Positions 25,873 through 39,289 of a stretch of DNA of 64,000 nucleotides are shown here, piece by piece. Numbering within the stretch: position 1 is the stretch's first letter; each line of letters begins with the position of its first letter. The position numbers were made by a program, and so were the translations under genes. Source of the DNA: Impatiens glandulifera (taxonomy: Eukaryota; Streptophyta; Magnoliopsida; Ericales; Balsaminaceae); assembly GCF_907164915.1 (NCBI RefSeq), contig NC_061865.1, forward strand, positions 50,875,363 through 50,939,362. Reading direction: 5' to 3'. The notes beneath the pieces are model-generated. The model worked only from the letters and a program-made list of their open reading frames with translations. It searched no databases and had not been told where the DNA came from.

Positions 25873-28451
25873 TTCTCCAAGAAGTCAAAAAGTGAGAAAT
25901 TTTGTCAAGAATTCAATGGCTTTCAATGAGCAGATTCCCGCAGTGATGATTATGAGTATGTACACGAGGATTGTCCCTGGAGCAGCAGAGATGATGAAGG
26001 AAGAAGATGAAAATGCAAAGGGTCTGGTGGGGTTTACTGGTTCTCAATTTACAGCCTTAAAGTTAAAGGGTTGAGAGAAAAAAACACACTCATTTTGCTT
26101 TTTCTTGCCTTTTGTTTTGCCACAAGAACAAGAAGAGCAAATCTAGAGACTTTAAGAGATTATTGTTTAGAAGACTTGATATTTTACTAATTAGAGATTC
26201 ACCATTATTGTTTTCGAAATTTATAAAAAATTTGATAAATGCCCAATTAAATATTGTTATCATATTTAAATTATATATACATGATTTTTTTTTTAATAAA
26301 TTAATTTTCATTAATTAAAATAAAAAATTACTATCGAAAATTAAATTACAAAATAATATCAACTAAATAAAAATTTAGGTGTTAAATAATATTACATATT
26401 TAAAAGAATTAAATTCTAATAACTAATAAAGAAGATCGAACAATCTTGTAAGTTTTGTAGATTATAATATAAAGTAGAGTAAATTGAACAAATCGATTAA
26501 ATAGTGTCAAAAAAATCTCTACCAAATATTATGAGCGATAAGTGAAAATTGTCATTGACAACGCAAGAAAATGTTCTTTCAAATACATTTATGTATATTG
26601 TAAAAAAGAAAGTGAGAAATTCATAAAAAAAAAAATAATAATAATAATGAAAAAATATATATAAGAGGGCTCTATATGAAAGATCAGTTAGTTTCAGTGT
26701 TATCTATTAAAAAAAAGACAAAAAAACAATTCAAATTTGGTAACTTTATATAATTTGTTACTAAGAAGATATGTTGAATAAAGATCACAATCAATCGAAT
26801 GATATGAGCGGCAAACGATCATCAATTGTGATCCTCAATTGTTAAGAAAACTATTCGAATTAAATTCTGACATAAAACTCTCATCATTCCTCACCATTTT
26901 TTCTCCCAAATTTCATCCTCTTTCACACAAGAGACAATTCCAAATTTTTTACTTTTTTTTTTTAAGAGTTCTTTTAAAGGGAGAAACCTTGAGAATAATT
27001 AGAGATACAGTTGTTTTTTAATATTTTTACTATTATTATATATATATAATATAAATATGTTAAGTATGACAACTATAGGTACAATTTTATATATTAAAAC
27101 ACATAAATATATAATATATGTAAGATTATTTTATATTTATGCATTACACTTCAGTTATATACTATTAATATTAAAAGCAGTATATAATTATATTTTTAAT
27201 AGATAATATTTTATTTAAATATATATTCTTAAAAATAAATTTTAATAATAATAATTAATCAAATTAAATATATATCTTAAAAATTAATATTAAAAAAAGT
27301 AAATAATTAATTAATTTTGTTAAATCTATTAAAAATATTTATTTAAAATAATATAATCCAGCAACTCTCTCCTAATAATTAATAATATTAGTATAAATAA
27401 ATAAATAATATATATAAAGAATGTGACATCAAGGGATTAAAGCATATAGACAAACACATCTAACCATTAACCATGAATAAATTTGTCGCTGAGCTCAAAC
27501 AGACCTAACAAAAAAAAGTTAAGAATATTCACCACTTATTGTCACTAGACTAGAAGAGGGATTGAAATAATATATATATATATTTCATATTAACTTACAC
27601 TTTGTTTAAAGATAAATAAATTGTTGTTTAAGAATTAATATTTTATATAATTTTTAGATTTTTTTTAAGAGAATATAATCTCTAAAATAATTGTGATATC
27701 ATTAGGATAAATTGTTAAAATGAATTTTACATTTGATAATGATTATTTTTTAGATACAATATATTTCATTTTTCAAAAAATTTGAAGAAAAAGTAATGTG
27801 AAAAATTTAAGGTTTGAGACACACCAAACATCTTGAAACTAATTATTTTCTTTTTCTATTAATTTGAATGAGGTGGTTCTCAACTATAATTAGTGTATTG
27901 TTGATAAAATAAATAAATTAAAACATAAGCCTCCAACAAAACAATAATAGAAAAAATATTTATTTTAGAAAAACATATTGTGAGGTGATATTTATCAATG
28001 TTTTATCTCACTTTTAAAATGCGAATAAAATGGTCAAAAATTTTAAAGTCGTCGATAAAGAATAGACCAAAAATGAGAAAAATAAGTTCAAAGAAAGAAT
28101 AAAGAAATTAGAAAGATTGCAACCTTCCTTATTGAATCAAGTATGATAGAAAATTAGTCTTTCTTCTCCTATAATAGATCATCTTTGACTTGATTTGAGT
28201 TTTGTAATTTCTATCTCAAAGTTATGTTTTTATATTCTCTTATTCTTTTATTTATTTGTAAGTTGTCTTTAATTAACTTGTACATACTTGATTTATTTCC
28301 ATCACCTTGGTTAATGTGACTTTTGTTGAACTTTTCATTAATTTGGCCAGAAAAATTAAATTTGATGTTTCTTTATCATAATGGATATCTCATTCATTCC
28401 AATTTTAAAATTTTAAACAAGTTGAATAGAAAATTAAAAAAAATAAAAATT
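25873..28451. other. Intergenic: reticulon promoter side and AT-rich DNA
   Basis: The first about 200 bases are the likely leader and promoter of the reticulon gene read leftward. From 26100 to 28450 the sequence is AT-rich with many TA runs. I see no gene, RNA gene or clear transposon ends. Confidence 0.55.
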
Positions 28452-28476
28452 TGCGGTGAAGGTGGATCAAACACCT

Positions 28477-28519
<43 letters not shown>

Positions 28520-28524
28520 CCCGC
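28452..28524 (-). tRNA. trnF: tRNA-Phe (GAA) with variant T-arm
   Basis: On the minus strand 28524-28452 reads GCGGGGATAGCTCAGTTGGG, the anticodon arm CAGACTGAAGATCTG, and the end TCACCGCA, matching the plant nuclear tRNA-Phe without intron (73 bases before CCA). The T-arm departs from the known plant sequence: the stem pairs 49-65 and 50-64 are A-T and G-C instead of G-C and C-G (both compensated), and loop base 56 is T, not C. A TATA-like stretch about 30 bases upstream, a CAA just before the 5' end and a T run after the 3' end fit plant Pol III signals. It may be expressed weakly, since C56 is also in the B box. Confidence 0.9.
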
Positions 28525-28654
28525 ATTTGTTCATGATATATTTTATATATTAATTTCTATTCCAAAATAAGAACATATAATGGTTAAAAATAAATAATTT
28601 AAACAAATTAGTGTAAATAAACCTATCAAACACACTCAAAGATAATGCTGTGAT

Positions 28655-29090
28655 TAGGGATGACAATGGGGAGGTTCGGGACGGAGAATGTATTTACCAT
28701 TCCGTCCCGTTTTTATTTCGGGACGGGGGCGGTTATGTTTAGTTTAGTTTCGGAGAGTCCCTGCGGGACACCGTTAATAAAATATTTTAAATTTTTTTTA
28801 TATAAACGAAATTTTTAATATAATATATATTCTAATATATTAAAATTTTATATTATTATAATGAAATAAACTTACTACTCTTATAAAATATAATGAATAA
28901 ATAAATATATTGGTGATTTAATATATTTAATTATGTTTACAGTGTTCGAGGCAGAATCAGAATAAGATCGGGACAAGGCGGGGACACAAATATTATCCCC
29001 ACCCAATCCCGTTCAATTTTGGGGAAAAATTATCTCAAACGGGACAATTCGGTTCGATTTTCAAGGGACAATTTTAAATTGTCATCTTTA
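28655..29090. mobile_element. hAT (Ac-like) miniature element, copy A
   Basis: Begins TAGGGATGACAATGGGG and ends with the reverse complement of TAAAGATGACAATTT. Inside each end are GC-rich, CGGGAC/GGGGCGG-type blocks around an AT-rich core containing TTTAATATAATATATATT. The flanks GCTGTGAT and ACTACGAT agree at five of eight bases, which may be a decayed 8-bp target duplication. Same family as the copies at 39922, 39977 and 43870. Confidence 0.75.
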
Positions 29091-29851
29091 ACTACGATAA
29101 ATATTGTACTTTTTATTTAACATCATTCACTCTTGAATATCAATATTAAATAAGTAAAATTTTGAGATAAAAACTCTAAAACAATACCCAAGAACAAATC
29201 AAACATGTCAACCCACCTCATAAAATAACAAAAGCAACAACTCATACTCTTACAAGATAAAATTATAGAATCTTAACATTATACAAATGTTCACATACTA
29301 CAATTACACATTCAGAAAAAATTGAAGCATCCATTTGTCACATTGAAAAATACATTGATTTCGTTATGTTCAAATAATCCATAGTATGAATGGAAATACC
29401 TGACGTTCGATTATTTTCTTTATTCAAATGATGATCCAATCCAACCCATTCTACCAATTCATTTTTGCCTATTTAGCTCAAACCTGTGTACATTGGTTGA
29501 TAAAATATTGGATCCAATAAATAATAAAATGGAGTGAATATGTTGAATCAAATTAACTATCTAAACTATCATCACCATCTTTAAGATGTCTGATCAAATG
29601 TAGAAAATTTTATGTTATTCACTTTGTGATTTTTTCTATAGCATAGTTGAGAGGCTAAATATTTGTTGTACAAGAAATTAATTTGGTGAATTATTTATAT
29701 GATTTTTACATAAATATTATATATTGAGAAATAAACGAGAAAATTAATATTTTATTTTTATTTTTATTTAATTATGGTGTGAGATATTAATTTTTTATAA
29801 TATATATAATTAATAAAAAAATGTGTCTATTCTATCTCCATATAGAATATA

Positions 29852-30663
29852 CAGTAAAACCTCTATAAATTAATACTCAATAAATTAATAATCTCGAAAA
29901 AATTAATAATTTATCCGGTTCCAATTTGAGACCAGTACAAAATCGAACCTCAATTGATCAAATAATAAGATAGTAATTTTGTTTGAAATCTCAGTATATA
30001 TAAACTATAAATTAATAATTACTAAAGATTTCTAATTTTAAGATTCTATAGTAAAAAAAAGAATTTATAGTCATTTTTATTTTTATTTTTGTTGATCTTC
30101 AAATATATATTGAATTCATATTTAAATCTCCTCATTACACTTAAGAGTTGGGGTATTGTCTTATTGTATTGCAACAAAAAGTTGTGAAAAGTTGTTGCCG
30201 TTTGTAATGTTTCTTTCCGAGTGACCGATTCCAAAGCTATTGAATCATCTTCAACTTTGTCATCGATCGGATTTTGAATGGTATCCCTCACAATTTCTTC
30301 AATGGTTTGAACCTCATAACATTTATTATTTTCACCAGGATAATCTAGCAAGTGATTCATATCCATTTTGTGCCGATAATGCATACCCATAAAATCGTAA
30401 AATCGAAATTATTTATAAACTCGTAAAATCTTATTATTGTAAATTTAAAATCGGAAGAGTTTACCTATTTAAGAGTTTACTTAAAATCAGACTCAATCTG
30501 ATGTGAAATTGTAAGATTTTAAGAGTTAACTCGAGATTTTAATAGACTTATTAAAACTATACATTTAATTTAAAAATTAAAGAAGTAAAACCTTTTTAAA
30601 TTAATAAATTATTCAATATGTAACCTATTGTTCCAACCATTACTAATTTATAAAAGGTTTTAG
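29852..30663. mobile_element. pogo/Emigrant-Lemi1-like Tc1-mariner relic
   Basis: The left end CAGTAAAACCTCTATAAATT follows a TA, and the right end read on - is CTAAAACCTTTTATAAATTA, also next to TA. This end sequence and TA target are those of Emigrant MITEs and their pogo-like relatives. About 810 bases remain, with a transposase C-terminal fragment on the minus strand. The stretch 30390-30560 (repeats of CGTAAAATC) looks like later-inserted or duplicated DNA. Confidence 0.65.
30046..30360 (-). pseudogene. pogo-type transposase C-terminal remnant
   Basis: The minus-strand frame gives NPIDDKVEDDSIALE followed by TATTFHNFLLQYNKTIPQLL. The acidic stretch, then a helix around L-x-NFLLQ, is the usual C-terminus of plant pogo/Tigger transposases after the DDD catalytic core. 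The catalytic core and helix-turn-helix parts are gone. It lies between the inverted repeats at 29852 and 30663, which supports the assignment. It is not a functional gene. Confidence 0.55.
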
Positions 30664-31826
30664 TATATATTATTTAAATTTCATTTGTAAAAATATATTA
30701 ATTTTTTGTTATAATTATATAATTATAAGAATTTGAATAAACTAAATATTTTTCTTAATTCTCAAATAATTATTTAAAATTATTAAACTTTAATAATAAT
30801 TATGTCTTAATTATAAAATTTTGTATGTATTAAAATTGATTTAAAATAATTGATCCTTATACATAAACAAATTTGTATTTATGAAAAAAAAAGTTATAAT
30901 AAGAAAATAAAATAATAATGACAAGGATAATGTGGTCAAAAGTATAATATAAAATATTAATAAAACAGTTACAAAAATATTAAATGAATTTTTTTCTATT
31001 TCAATCATAATTTTTCATATAAGAAAAAAAAAATCACTTTCATTATTTATTTATTTTCTTACATTTATCAAGTTATTGTGAAAAATAAAATCATACAAAA
31101 TAAATCATTTTTTCTAATAAGTTTTGTTATCATTGTATAATGAATATTTGAGTAAGTATTCTAAACTCTTAGCAAGAAAAATGTAGGTATTCTAAACAAA
31201 AATTTGTATGAACTTCTATGTAGCATTTAACTACATGGTTGGATATTGGATGATAACAATTTTATATATTTAATTGGATGATAACAATTAACAATTTGGA
31301 TGATAACAATTAACAATGTATAAACTGATAAATTTTAAACTCTAAACCCTAAATATTTAGCTAAAAACGGATCAACCATAGTCCTATATAAGAATGCAAG
31401 TAGGTAAAAGAACTTAGTTAAGAAATTAGCACATCGACCTAACCAGAAAAAAAGTGTATAATTTATGTCGGATTTAAATCCTTACAAATTTATACATACA
31501 TTTGAAACACAACCTAACCAGCAATTAATACAAGTAACCAACCAACCAACAAACGAAGAAAAAGAGTAGAAATCAAGAACAAAGAGAGAATCTAATGAAA
31601 AGTCCATAGTAAAATCACCTTAAAATAAGTAAAATATGGAGAAGATTTGAAGCCATTTCACTTAGTGTATCATCTGTCCAGCTTCATTTGTTGTCATTTA
31701 AGTTCTGCAGGATATGGAATCAAATATAATCCAATCAATAATATCATTAATCACCTATTTAGTCTAATATGTAACTAGCACATATAATTATAAGCTATAA
31801 ATATTCAAAAATAAGTTGAATTTACC
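30664..31826. other. Intergenic, 3' side of CAC3
   Basis: AT-rich. A short GGATGATAACAATT... repeat occurs three times near 31250-31310. The 3' end of CAC3 probably lies at about 31550-31710, with a possible 3' UTR intron from 31824 to about 31708. No gene is seen. Confidence 0.5.
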
Positions 31827-34800
31827 TCAGACAAAACTGCGCTTTGCTTCAAAATTGACTCTTGATTCATCAACACTACTAGAATTGTCTTCTTCATTAG
31901 AAAGTTCAGAAGTCAGCCTCTCATATTTCTCTTTCAAAGCCGACGAATTCATAGCATCAAAAATCGTCTTCTTTATTTCATCCTCCATAGCTTGGATCTT
32001 ACTTTTAGTTTCCGGACTTAAATTATTTTGTCCAGCTTTTGCCTTTTCCAGTTTCAACAGCTCAATCTGGTTCTTCAAATCAGATGAATTAATCATATCT
32101 TCCATCACTGCCATTGTTTCTTGATTAAGCTCCTCTACCTTATTCTTCATATTGGAAACAGAACGCGGTTGTACATGCAAATCCATTTGTTTAAGAATCT
32201 CCCCTAATTCTACTTCGATCTCCTGTTTTATCTGCAATATTTTCTCCTTTTGATCTTCACTTAACTCTGTCACTGATTGTAAACCTGAAGCTTCGATTTC
32301 ACTTTTCAATGCCTCCATTTTCGATTTTATGTCTGGCCTATCCAAAACCTCTTTAAACTTGATATTAATTTCCTGTTTCAAAGCACTGGCTTTACTGTTA
32401 TTCTCAGAATGATCCTTGGCTTTAGAAATTTCAGACAACATGTCAGCTTTATACTTCAAGCTTGGATAATTAGGAGCAGTATGAAGAATCTGTTTGAATT
32501 CATGCTTGAGCTTCTCAATCTTGTCCTTCAGAGAAATAGTAAGTGCTTGATCTTGTGAATTTCGGGCTTTATCAAAATCCTCCTGAAGTGATGTTAGCTT
32601 GTCTTTTAAGCCAAGGGATTTCATTGCCTCGGAGAATTCGTAATCAACTTCTATTTTCAGTTTCTTTAACATTTCATTCAGACCCTCTTCTGGAGGCAAA
32701 CTAGACGATTCTTTGGCTTTCAGAATTTTCTGTTTCAGATCTTCCACTTCGCCTTCCAACTCCTCACAACTCTTTCCTGGCTTAACAATTGGTTCTTCTT
32801 TCTTTTTCATGTTGACCTTCTTCTTTGGGTCAACAGGAACTCCTTCTTGGAAACCACCAATTTTTCTGTACTTTAGACTCCTATGCTTTAGAAGGTTTTC
32901 TGTATCCATTTTGTTGAGCTCCTGTATTGAATAGACATGTTAGCTAGAACTTGATAAGAAACTATGAGGGGTCAAGCTAAAATATAACTCAAAACTGTTC
33001 CATAAAAAATTATGAATTTGCCTCAATCACACTTCCAATACTTTTTTTCTTTCTATATTTGTTTTGCGATTTTTCAATGTGATTGTGATAACATACATCC
33101 ATAGAATCCAGAATTGCAGTTTTTATTTGTTGCGAGGTCCAGTGTGGATCAGCATGAGCACCACCAAGTGGTTCCTGCAAAAATGCCAGAATATCATAGA
33201 AGATTTGGTGTTAACAAATGAAAACCAAAGAATCTGTTGCAGCAGAAGAATGAAAAAGAGGAATTCAATTGTAACTTATTCCTAGCCAAATGTTATGCCA
33301 GGCCTTGTTTGTTGTAAATCAGTATTCCATCATCAACGACTTAGTTTAGAAATACCATTTTTGTGTCATATTTCTCATCCAGGTTTGAATCCAGATATAT
33401 CACGATTTGAAATATTAAATAATAATTTTTTGATCTTATTGGCATTGAACTCTCTTGTGCCATTATTTTTGTTTTCTTTTATTCCTCTTTCACAACTTTG
33501 TAATGTTTGAAGACTTCTTGCGCTCTGTTTCTAATAAAAAGTTGACATCTTTAAAAAAAAGAAAAAGAATATTTTATCACCTAACCCAAATAGACTACTT
33601 TTTCATCAAACACTATTTTTTCCAAAAAAGAAAACAGTTATTTCAAACTAAAACCAAGATCAAACATGCTCCAAATAGTGCAGTTAGAAATACCACAGGC
33701 TAGAACAGTAAAAACTCCTCTATTCTTTCATCCAAAAAAAAAAGATGTCTTATTTCCTTATACACTACCATGACACGGGGAGAGAAAGGTTTGTGGCTTG
33801 TCCAATTCTAAGGGATAATTTTCCTCTTTTTTAGTTCCAAATGTACCCACAGTGTAGTTAAGTTCAATGAAAAATAAATTATATGATTTCGCACAAATTT
33901 TAAGTGTATGCATTGTGGACAAGTATCTTACCGGAATAATCCCATCTGCAATGCCGAGCTTGCACAACTCTCCAGAAGTTATTTTTAGCTTCTCAGCTGC
34001 CTAGATATCAGGGAAAATAATAAAGATGAATGATTATACAAAAAGAAAACTATAAAAAAAGCATAACCAAAATCCTTTTGATCGCTTAAGAGAAGAATAT
34101 GATGCACACCTTTGGTGCAGCTTTGGCACTCTTCCACAAAATTGCTGCACAAGCTTCTGGGCTGCACAATAGGAAACAAAATAAAGACTAACTAAATCAT
34201 CTAAAGGATCCTACAAAATGTTTTAAGCGGACATGATCAAAAGAAACATTACAAAAACACTCAGCAAAGAGAAGACTCAGCAGGCATAGCTAAACAAATA
34301 TCTGTTTTGGTATACCATTTTTCATGTTGATGATAATCTGAAAAAAATCTATACTAGTTAGATTGTCAAAAATCAAAATTATCTAAAAAGTAATTTGTTT
34401 CATGATCTGAAAAATAATCTCATCATTATCTAGAAAAAAAATCTATATACCAAAAAAATTACACAATACTTTGGATCATGATTTAGAAAATAATTTGTAT
34501 ACAAATGATGCAACAAAAGTTACAGTATAATTTTGATCATCATCAAAAAAATAATGCGGGCATCACAAAAAAATCTTATACCAAACGAAAAAATTCACTT
34601 TCAATTTTAACTCGATGGTGGTGATTGTGATAGAGACGTGACAAATACAAGTTTACAAATAGGCTCGATGTCAACAATGTGTATACCCCTAATGCCTTGT
34701 TTGCATACCACCAGAATATGACTACATCACTAAAATAACCTGATGTAGATTACAATTTCAGACTTTATAAAATAGGATGTGTTCGCAACATAAGATGCAA

Positions 34801-34863
34801 CCTTTCAACAAAATGTGTAAACCTGCAGATGGGAGTTTATCTTCTTTTCTCCAAGAAAAAGGG

Positions 34864-34960
<97 letters not shown>

Positions 34961-37900
34961 CGTGCATGATCACAATTTATGTTCTCACATTGAAGAACCT
35001 GGAAAATTTGTTACCCAGAATATGTTGGATAGTTAAAATAATTCTTATGTTTTGGAGTGACCAACTAAAGTTCCATATTAACTACAATATTTCCGAAAAC
35101 ACAAATTGAACATCAACCATGTAACGTGATATTCAACATGAATCTCACACTTAAGATGAACCTTATCAAGAGAAACTAACATGGCCGCTACTTTTCAGCT
35201 TAGTCAGGCTTCAATTGCATAGAATGGAAGATTTAAGGTGTGGCTTTCTGTAATAGTTAAAGCCAATTACACAATATCAAGAAGGAGATGGGATAAAAGA
35301 GAAATAAAAGGAAATGGGATAATGGCAGATTTAAGTAGAATAGATTGAAAGGGATGGGAAACATAGAGTGTGCTTTGCGGCCAAATTAGACTAAGAAAAC
35401 AGTGGAGAGGAAATGGAAGCTAGAAGCTCCAAAATATAGAAGAAATGGAAGCTGACCAAGTATACTTGTTGTAGCTTCTTTGAGGTCATTGTGAAACCTA
35501 AATGCCCACTGTTGACTCATGGAATATTTGAATAAGTTGTACCCTTAATTGAGAATCTTTACTTAGCACAAATCAGCCATCTCTTCTTAATGAGTTTTGT
35601 ATCCATTGGAATCCCTTAACTGTTTATGGGTTGTGCTTTGCTTTCTCTGATCTATGAAGGTTTTTCTCCAAACTTCTCATTGGCTTAGGCCATTATTTTC
35701 TTATCTCTTCTTGTATCATATTATTTCATTTACTTCTACCATTACATAATATTACCGGTTTACCCTTATTACATAATAGACTTAATATGCCGACTGCTGC
35801 CCTTATTAAGTGTAGCATGACAAACACATGATTATTACTTGAGTCAGTTGTGAAACATGTTGTGTTCTTATATGAACCATGCAAAGAAGTATTAATATGG
35901 GATAGATTCGCTTGCCGTTTTAAGGTTACACCATTTTAATCAATTGGCATTAAAAAGATAATAAAATATAACAAGTGACATGGCTCAAGAATGTGATTGT
36001 AAACTATAAACTAAACTGAACTCGATCAATGATATGAGAATCCTAGTAAAAGCCTTGACTAAAATGAAAATCACATCACTCAAGGTAATATCTCAATTTT
36101 ATAACAATCAATGAAACGGCAGCAAACTGTTGTGATGCTTTATGTTAATGAACCAATGCCTTCAAATGCATAAATGTATATGTGTCACTTTTATATTTGA
36201 AGGCATCGTCACATTTGGAAGTTTGTACCTTTTGCTAATAGTTTTCATATTTGCACACCAAGTAGCGGTCTGTACTAGGAGTACTGAAGACAGAACTAAT
36301 CTTCATCGAGATTGAGAGAAAATTCGTATTGTTTATAAGTACTACAGCCTAAATTACCTGGCAACATAAAAGACGGCATTTTCAAGCATTAGCATTTTGT
36401 TGGCACATCCAATTGCTAGAGCCCCGCCAGAACCGCCTTCTCCAATTACAATGGAAATAATTGGTACCTTCAAACCAAACATAGTCCTCAAGTTGTGGGC
36501 TATGGCTTCACCCTACATTCAAAAGATAACAAGTTGAGTTTAACTGTCAGTCTGTCACATTGAAAATTAAACATGTAAATACAATTAACATACCTGGCCT
36601 AGTTCTTCTGATTTAAGGTCTGCATATGCCCCTGGAGTGTCTATGAAAGTAATAATTGGGAATCCATGATGGTCAGCATAGTACATCATGCGCAATGCCT
36701 TACGGTAACTGATTAATTACATAATCAAAGCATTAGTTAAAACATCAATATGAATAAAAATACATGTAGGTCAAGCCAAGTTACATACCCATGAGGAGTA
36801 GGCATCCCAAAATTACGTTGAATGTTCTCTTTTGTATTTCTACCTTTCTGATGACCCATGAACATGTAATTTTTACCATCTATGGTTCCAATACCAGTAA
36901 CAATTGCGGGATCGTCATAACCACATCGATCTCCATGAAGCTCCACAAACTGACATAGCAAAAGAATAAGTGCACAATTTACATAAGCAGTCAAGTCTAT
37001 TAACAAACAGATTCCTTAAGAAACTGAAAAAACAGTAGTACCCTTTCAGTGATATTAAAAATATGATCCAGAAAAGTTGGCCTGTTTGGGTGCCTAGCAA
37101 TATTAACTCGCTGTATAGGAGTAAGATGAGTGTACAAATCCTTTAAAGCCTGACAACACAATAATTAATGTGTTAGAATATATTTATATTCTTCAAACAT
37201 CACAAATGGAAACTCCAGTAGGGTGAAGTTTTTTTTCTAATGCAACAATTATAGAATGTAACACTACACTTTAGGGTTCCACATGATAACAAGGAATATC
37301 GACTTACTGTTATCCTGCACTTTCAAATGATTACTGTTAAATTGCGACTGAATTTCACTCGGTGACAAACGGATTATTCATGCTAGAAGTTCTAATCAAA
37401 AGATGCAAACACATGACAGCACAACAAAAACTTTCAAACAGAACCATGAAGTGCAGATGTGTTAGCTTTATTCTTTGATATACCTAATTGTGTGCACATG
37501 ATAAGAATGCCTTTTATTCCAATTATATATAATTTAAATTGTCATCAATAACACTTAGCATGGCATCCAACAAACTTGGATATTGACAATGGACACTAGT
37601 CCCTCTATTTCTAACTGGTTGAAAAAAACAAAATTGTAGGTGAATAATTTACATTGCAGAAAATACAATAATGTCTACAGAATGTGAATCTGAGACTGAA
37701 GAAATTTGTTAAACTTGTGTGCATGTTACATGAGTTTCAAGTATTCACATGCCAGTTAAATGTTCACCTGAAACTTGGAGGAAAATAAGAATAACAAGAA
37801 ACTCAGTATAATTACTTCAGATTCTCAAATGGATATCTCATATACTAATTCAAAACTTTGCCTCTTGACGATTATTTCCAACATTATATTATTCTTCAGC

Positions 37901-38528
37901 ACCCTTCAAATAAGATTTTCCAAATGACACCAAGCTTAAAATCCCAATAACTTCCACAATAGGTCGGATAATTTAATCAACATTCGAATACCTACTGACA
38001 GTTGAATTCATACTGTGCAAAAGACAATGTGAAAGCATATTAACTGAACCTGCTGATACTTAGTCTCAAGTAAGATAATTTGATCACTGAAATCCAGACC
38101 AGTTTCATTAGCCATCTTTTGCACCTACAAATCAAGGGAAAGAGTACGATTCAGACTAAATAATTATCAAGTTATCATGTGTTAAGCTGACTTACATCGA
38201 CTATCTTCTTCTGCAGATCCATCAAAGGTTTCTCAAAGTCTAAAGTAACTGGCTTCGGCTTCTCTTTCAAAGGTTTGAAATGAGATAAATGAACGAGTGG
38301 CCCACCCTTCACATTGAGATCTGCATCATCTGGCCATGGATATTCATGCTTCTTCACTTTCCTCAATTTCGCTGACACACTCATTTCACTTCTCTTTACT
38401 CCAAATCGTGTCCTCCCTAGGGATTTCAAAGGCACACCGCTACTCGAGCTACGGAGAAGATCAGAAACTGAAGCAGCGGAAGCCAAATTTCCGCTAGACA
38501 TCACCAGAGAGTGAGGAATCGAAGCCAT
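31827..38528 (-). CDS. CAC3: Plastid acetyl-CoA carboxylase carboxyltransferase subunit alpha
   Basis: Alpha subunit of the heteromeric acetyl-CoA carboxylase, which with the plastid-encoded beta subunit (accD) transfers CO2 from biotin to acetyl-CoA at the first step of fatty-acid synthesis, on the plastid inner envelope. Protein of 746 residues. Coding exons on -: 38528-38196, 38124-38050, 37149-37042, 36949-36789, 36708-36594, 36512-36358, 34161-34110, 34000-33932, 33174-33097 and 32921-31827, all in phase. Residues 1 to about 60 form a Ser/Arg-rich plastid transit peptide. The catalytic part runs from about 65 to 410, with [38 protein letters not shown] and the glycine-rich [12 protein letters not shown]. 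Residues about 410-746, all in the last exon, are a Lys/Glu-rich coiled-coil extension seen only in plants. A 5' UTR intron (38790-38544) is likely. Confidence 0.95.
34868..34957. repeat. (TA)45 microsatellite in CAC3 intron
   Basis: Ninety bases of uninterrupted TA in the 2.2-kb intron between CAC3 coding exons 6 and 7. Such a run extrudes cruciforms readily and is likely to be polymorphic. Confidence 0.97.
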
Positions 38529-39289
38529 ACTTCAATTCTTCTCCTAAATCAACCAAATCAGACTTTAAAAGTAACCATGCATAAACTTGTGTAAATGTTA
38601 ACTAACAAATGTTAAGCATTCAACAATTCTATGAAACTGAAGAGCGTGATACTATTTAACAGAGAAAATTTGTTCTGATTTCATCGATATGAAGGTTAAT
38701 TTAAGCTCCAGGTAGTTCAACAAGAAACGAAAACACTAAAATACATGAATTAGGTAACTGAATAAGATTTGAACAATCAAAGAAGCATACCGTAGACTGA
38801 AAGGAGATTTTTGCTGGAATTCGAGCTAGATCGCTGGGAAAGGAAGATCTGATTGAAGTATCGAGCCGAAGTAGCGATTGAAGGAAGTAGAGAGAGAGAG
38901 TTAAGCAATGAGAATTGAGAAGATCGTCAAGCGGACAGTTTACATTTGGTTTTTCCGCCTGTTATAGTATGTGGAGGCGTCGATAATTCTTATGCGAGAA
39001 GAGAGAGAGAGTGATTGAACCAGATTTGTTCGGTTTAGCCGTTAATAGTACAAAGAGATAGAGAGACTCTGCTATTTGTGAGCCATTAAGGGTCGGTCCG
39101 AGCGTCCGGCTAGACCGGGTTTGCTAATAGTTATGTGGTTATTTCATTTTGAGACTTTTTTGAAACATAAATTTTCACTTTGGTGGTCAAAAGTAAAAAT
39201 TATTATACAAAATATTCTATAATAATATTTTTTTAATAAATTTATCAAAAAATTACTTTATAACATCAATATGCAATATTCCATCTGAA
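38529..39289 (-). promoter_or_regulatory. CAC3 5' leader, probable leader intron and promoter
   Basis: On the minus strand, a donor CTACG|GTATGC at 38790 and an acceptor TTTAG|GAGAAG at 38544 would splice the leader 15 bases before the ATG. Upstream, 38885-38900 and 39001-39010 carry GA/CT repeats common in plant leaders and core promoters. Boundaries are inferred, since no transcript is available. Confidence 0.45.

Noticed and set aside
25892..26074. Plus-strand frame of 60 codons starting MRNFVKNS
   Set aside because: Lies in the leader and promoter of the minus-strand reticulon gene; no domain.
34758..35109. Frames on both strands with long YI repeats
   Set aside because: Translations of the (TA)45 run in a CAC3 intron.
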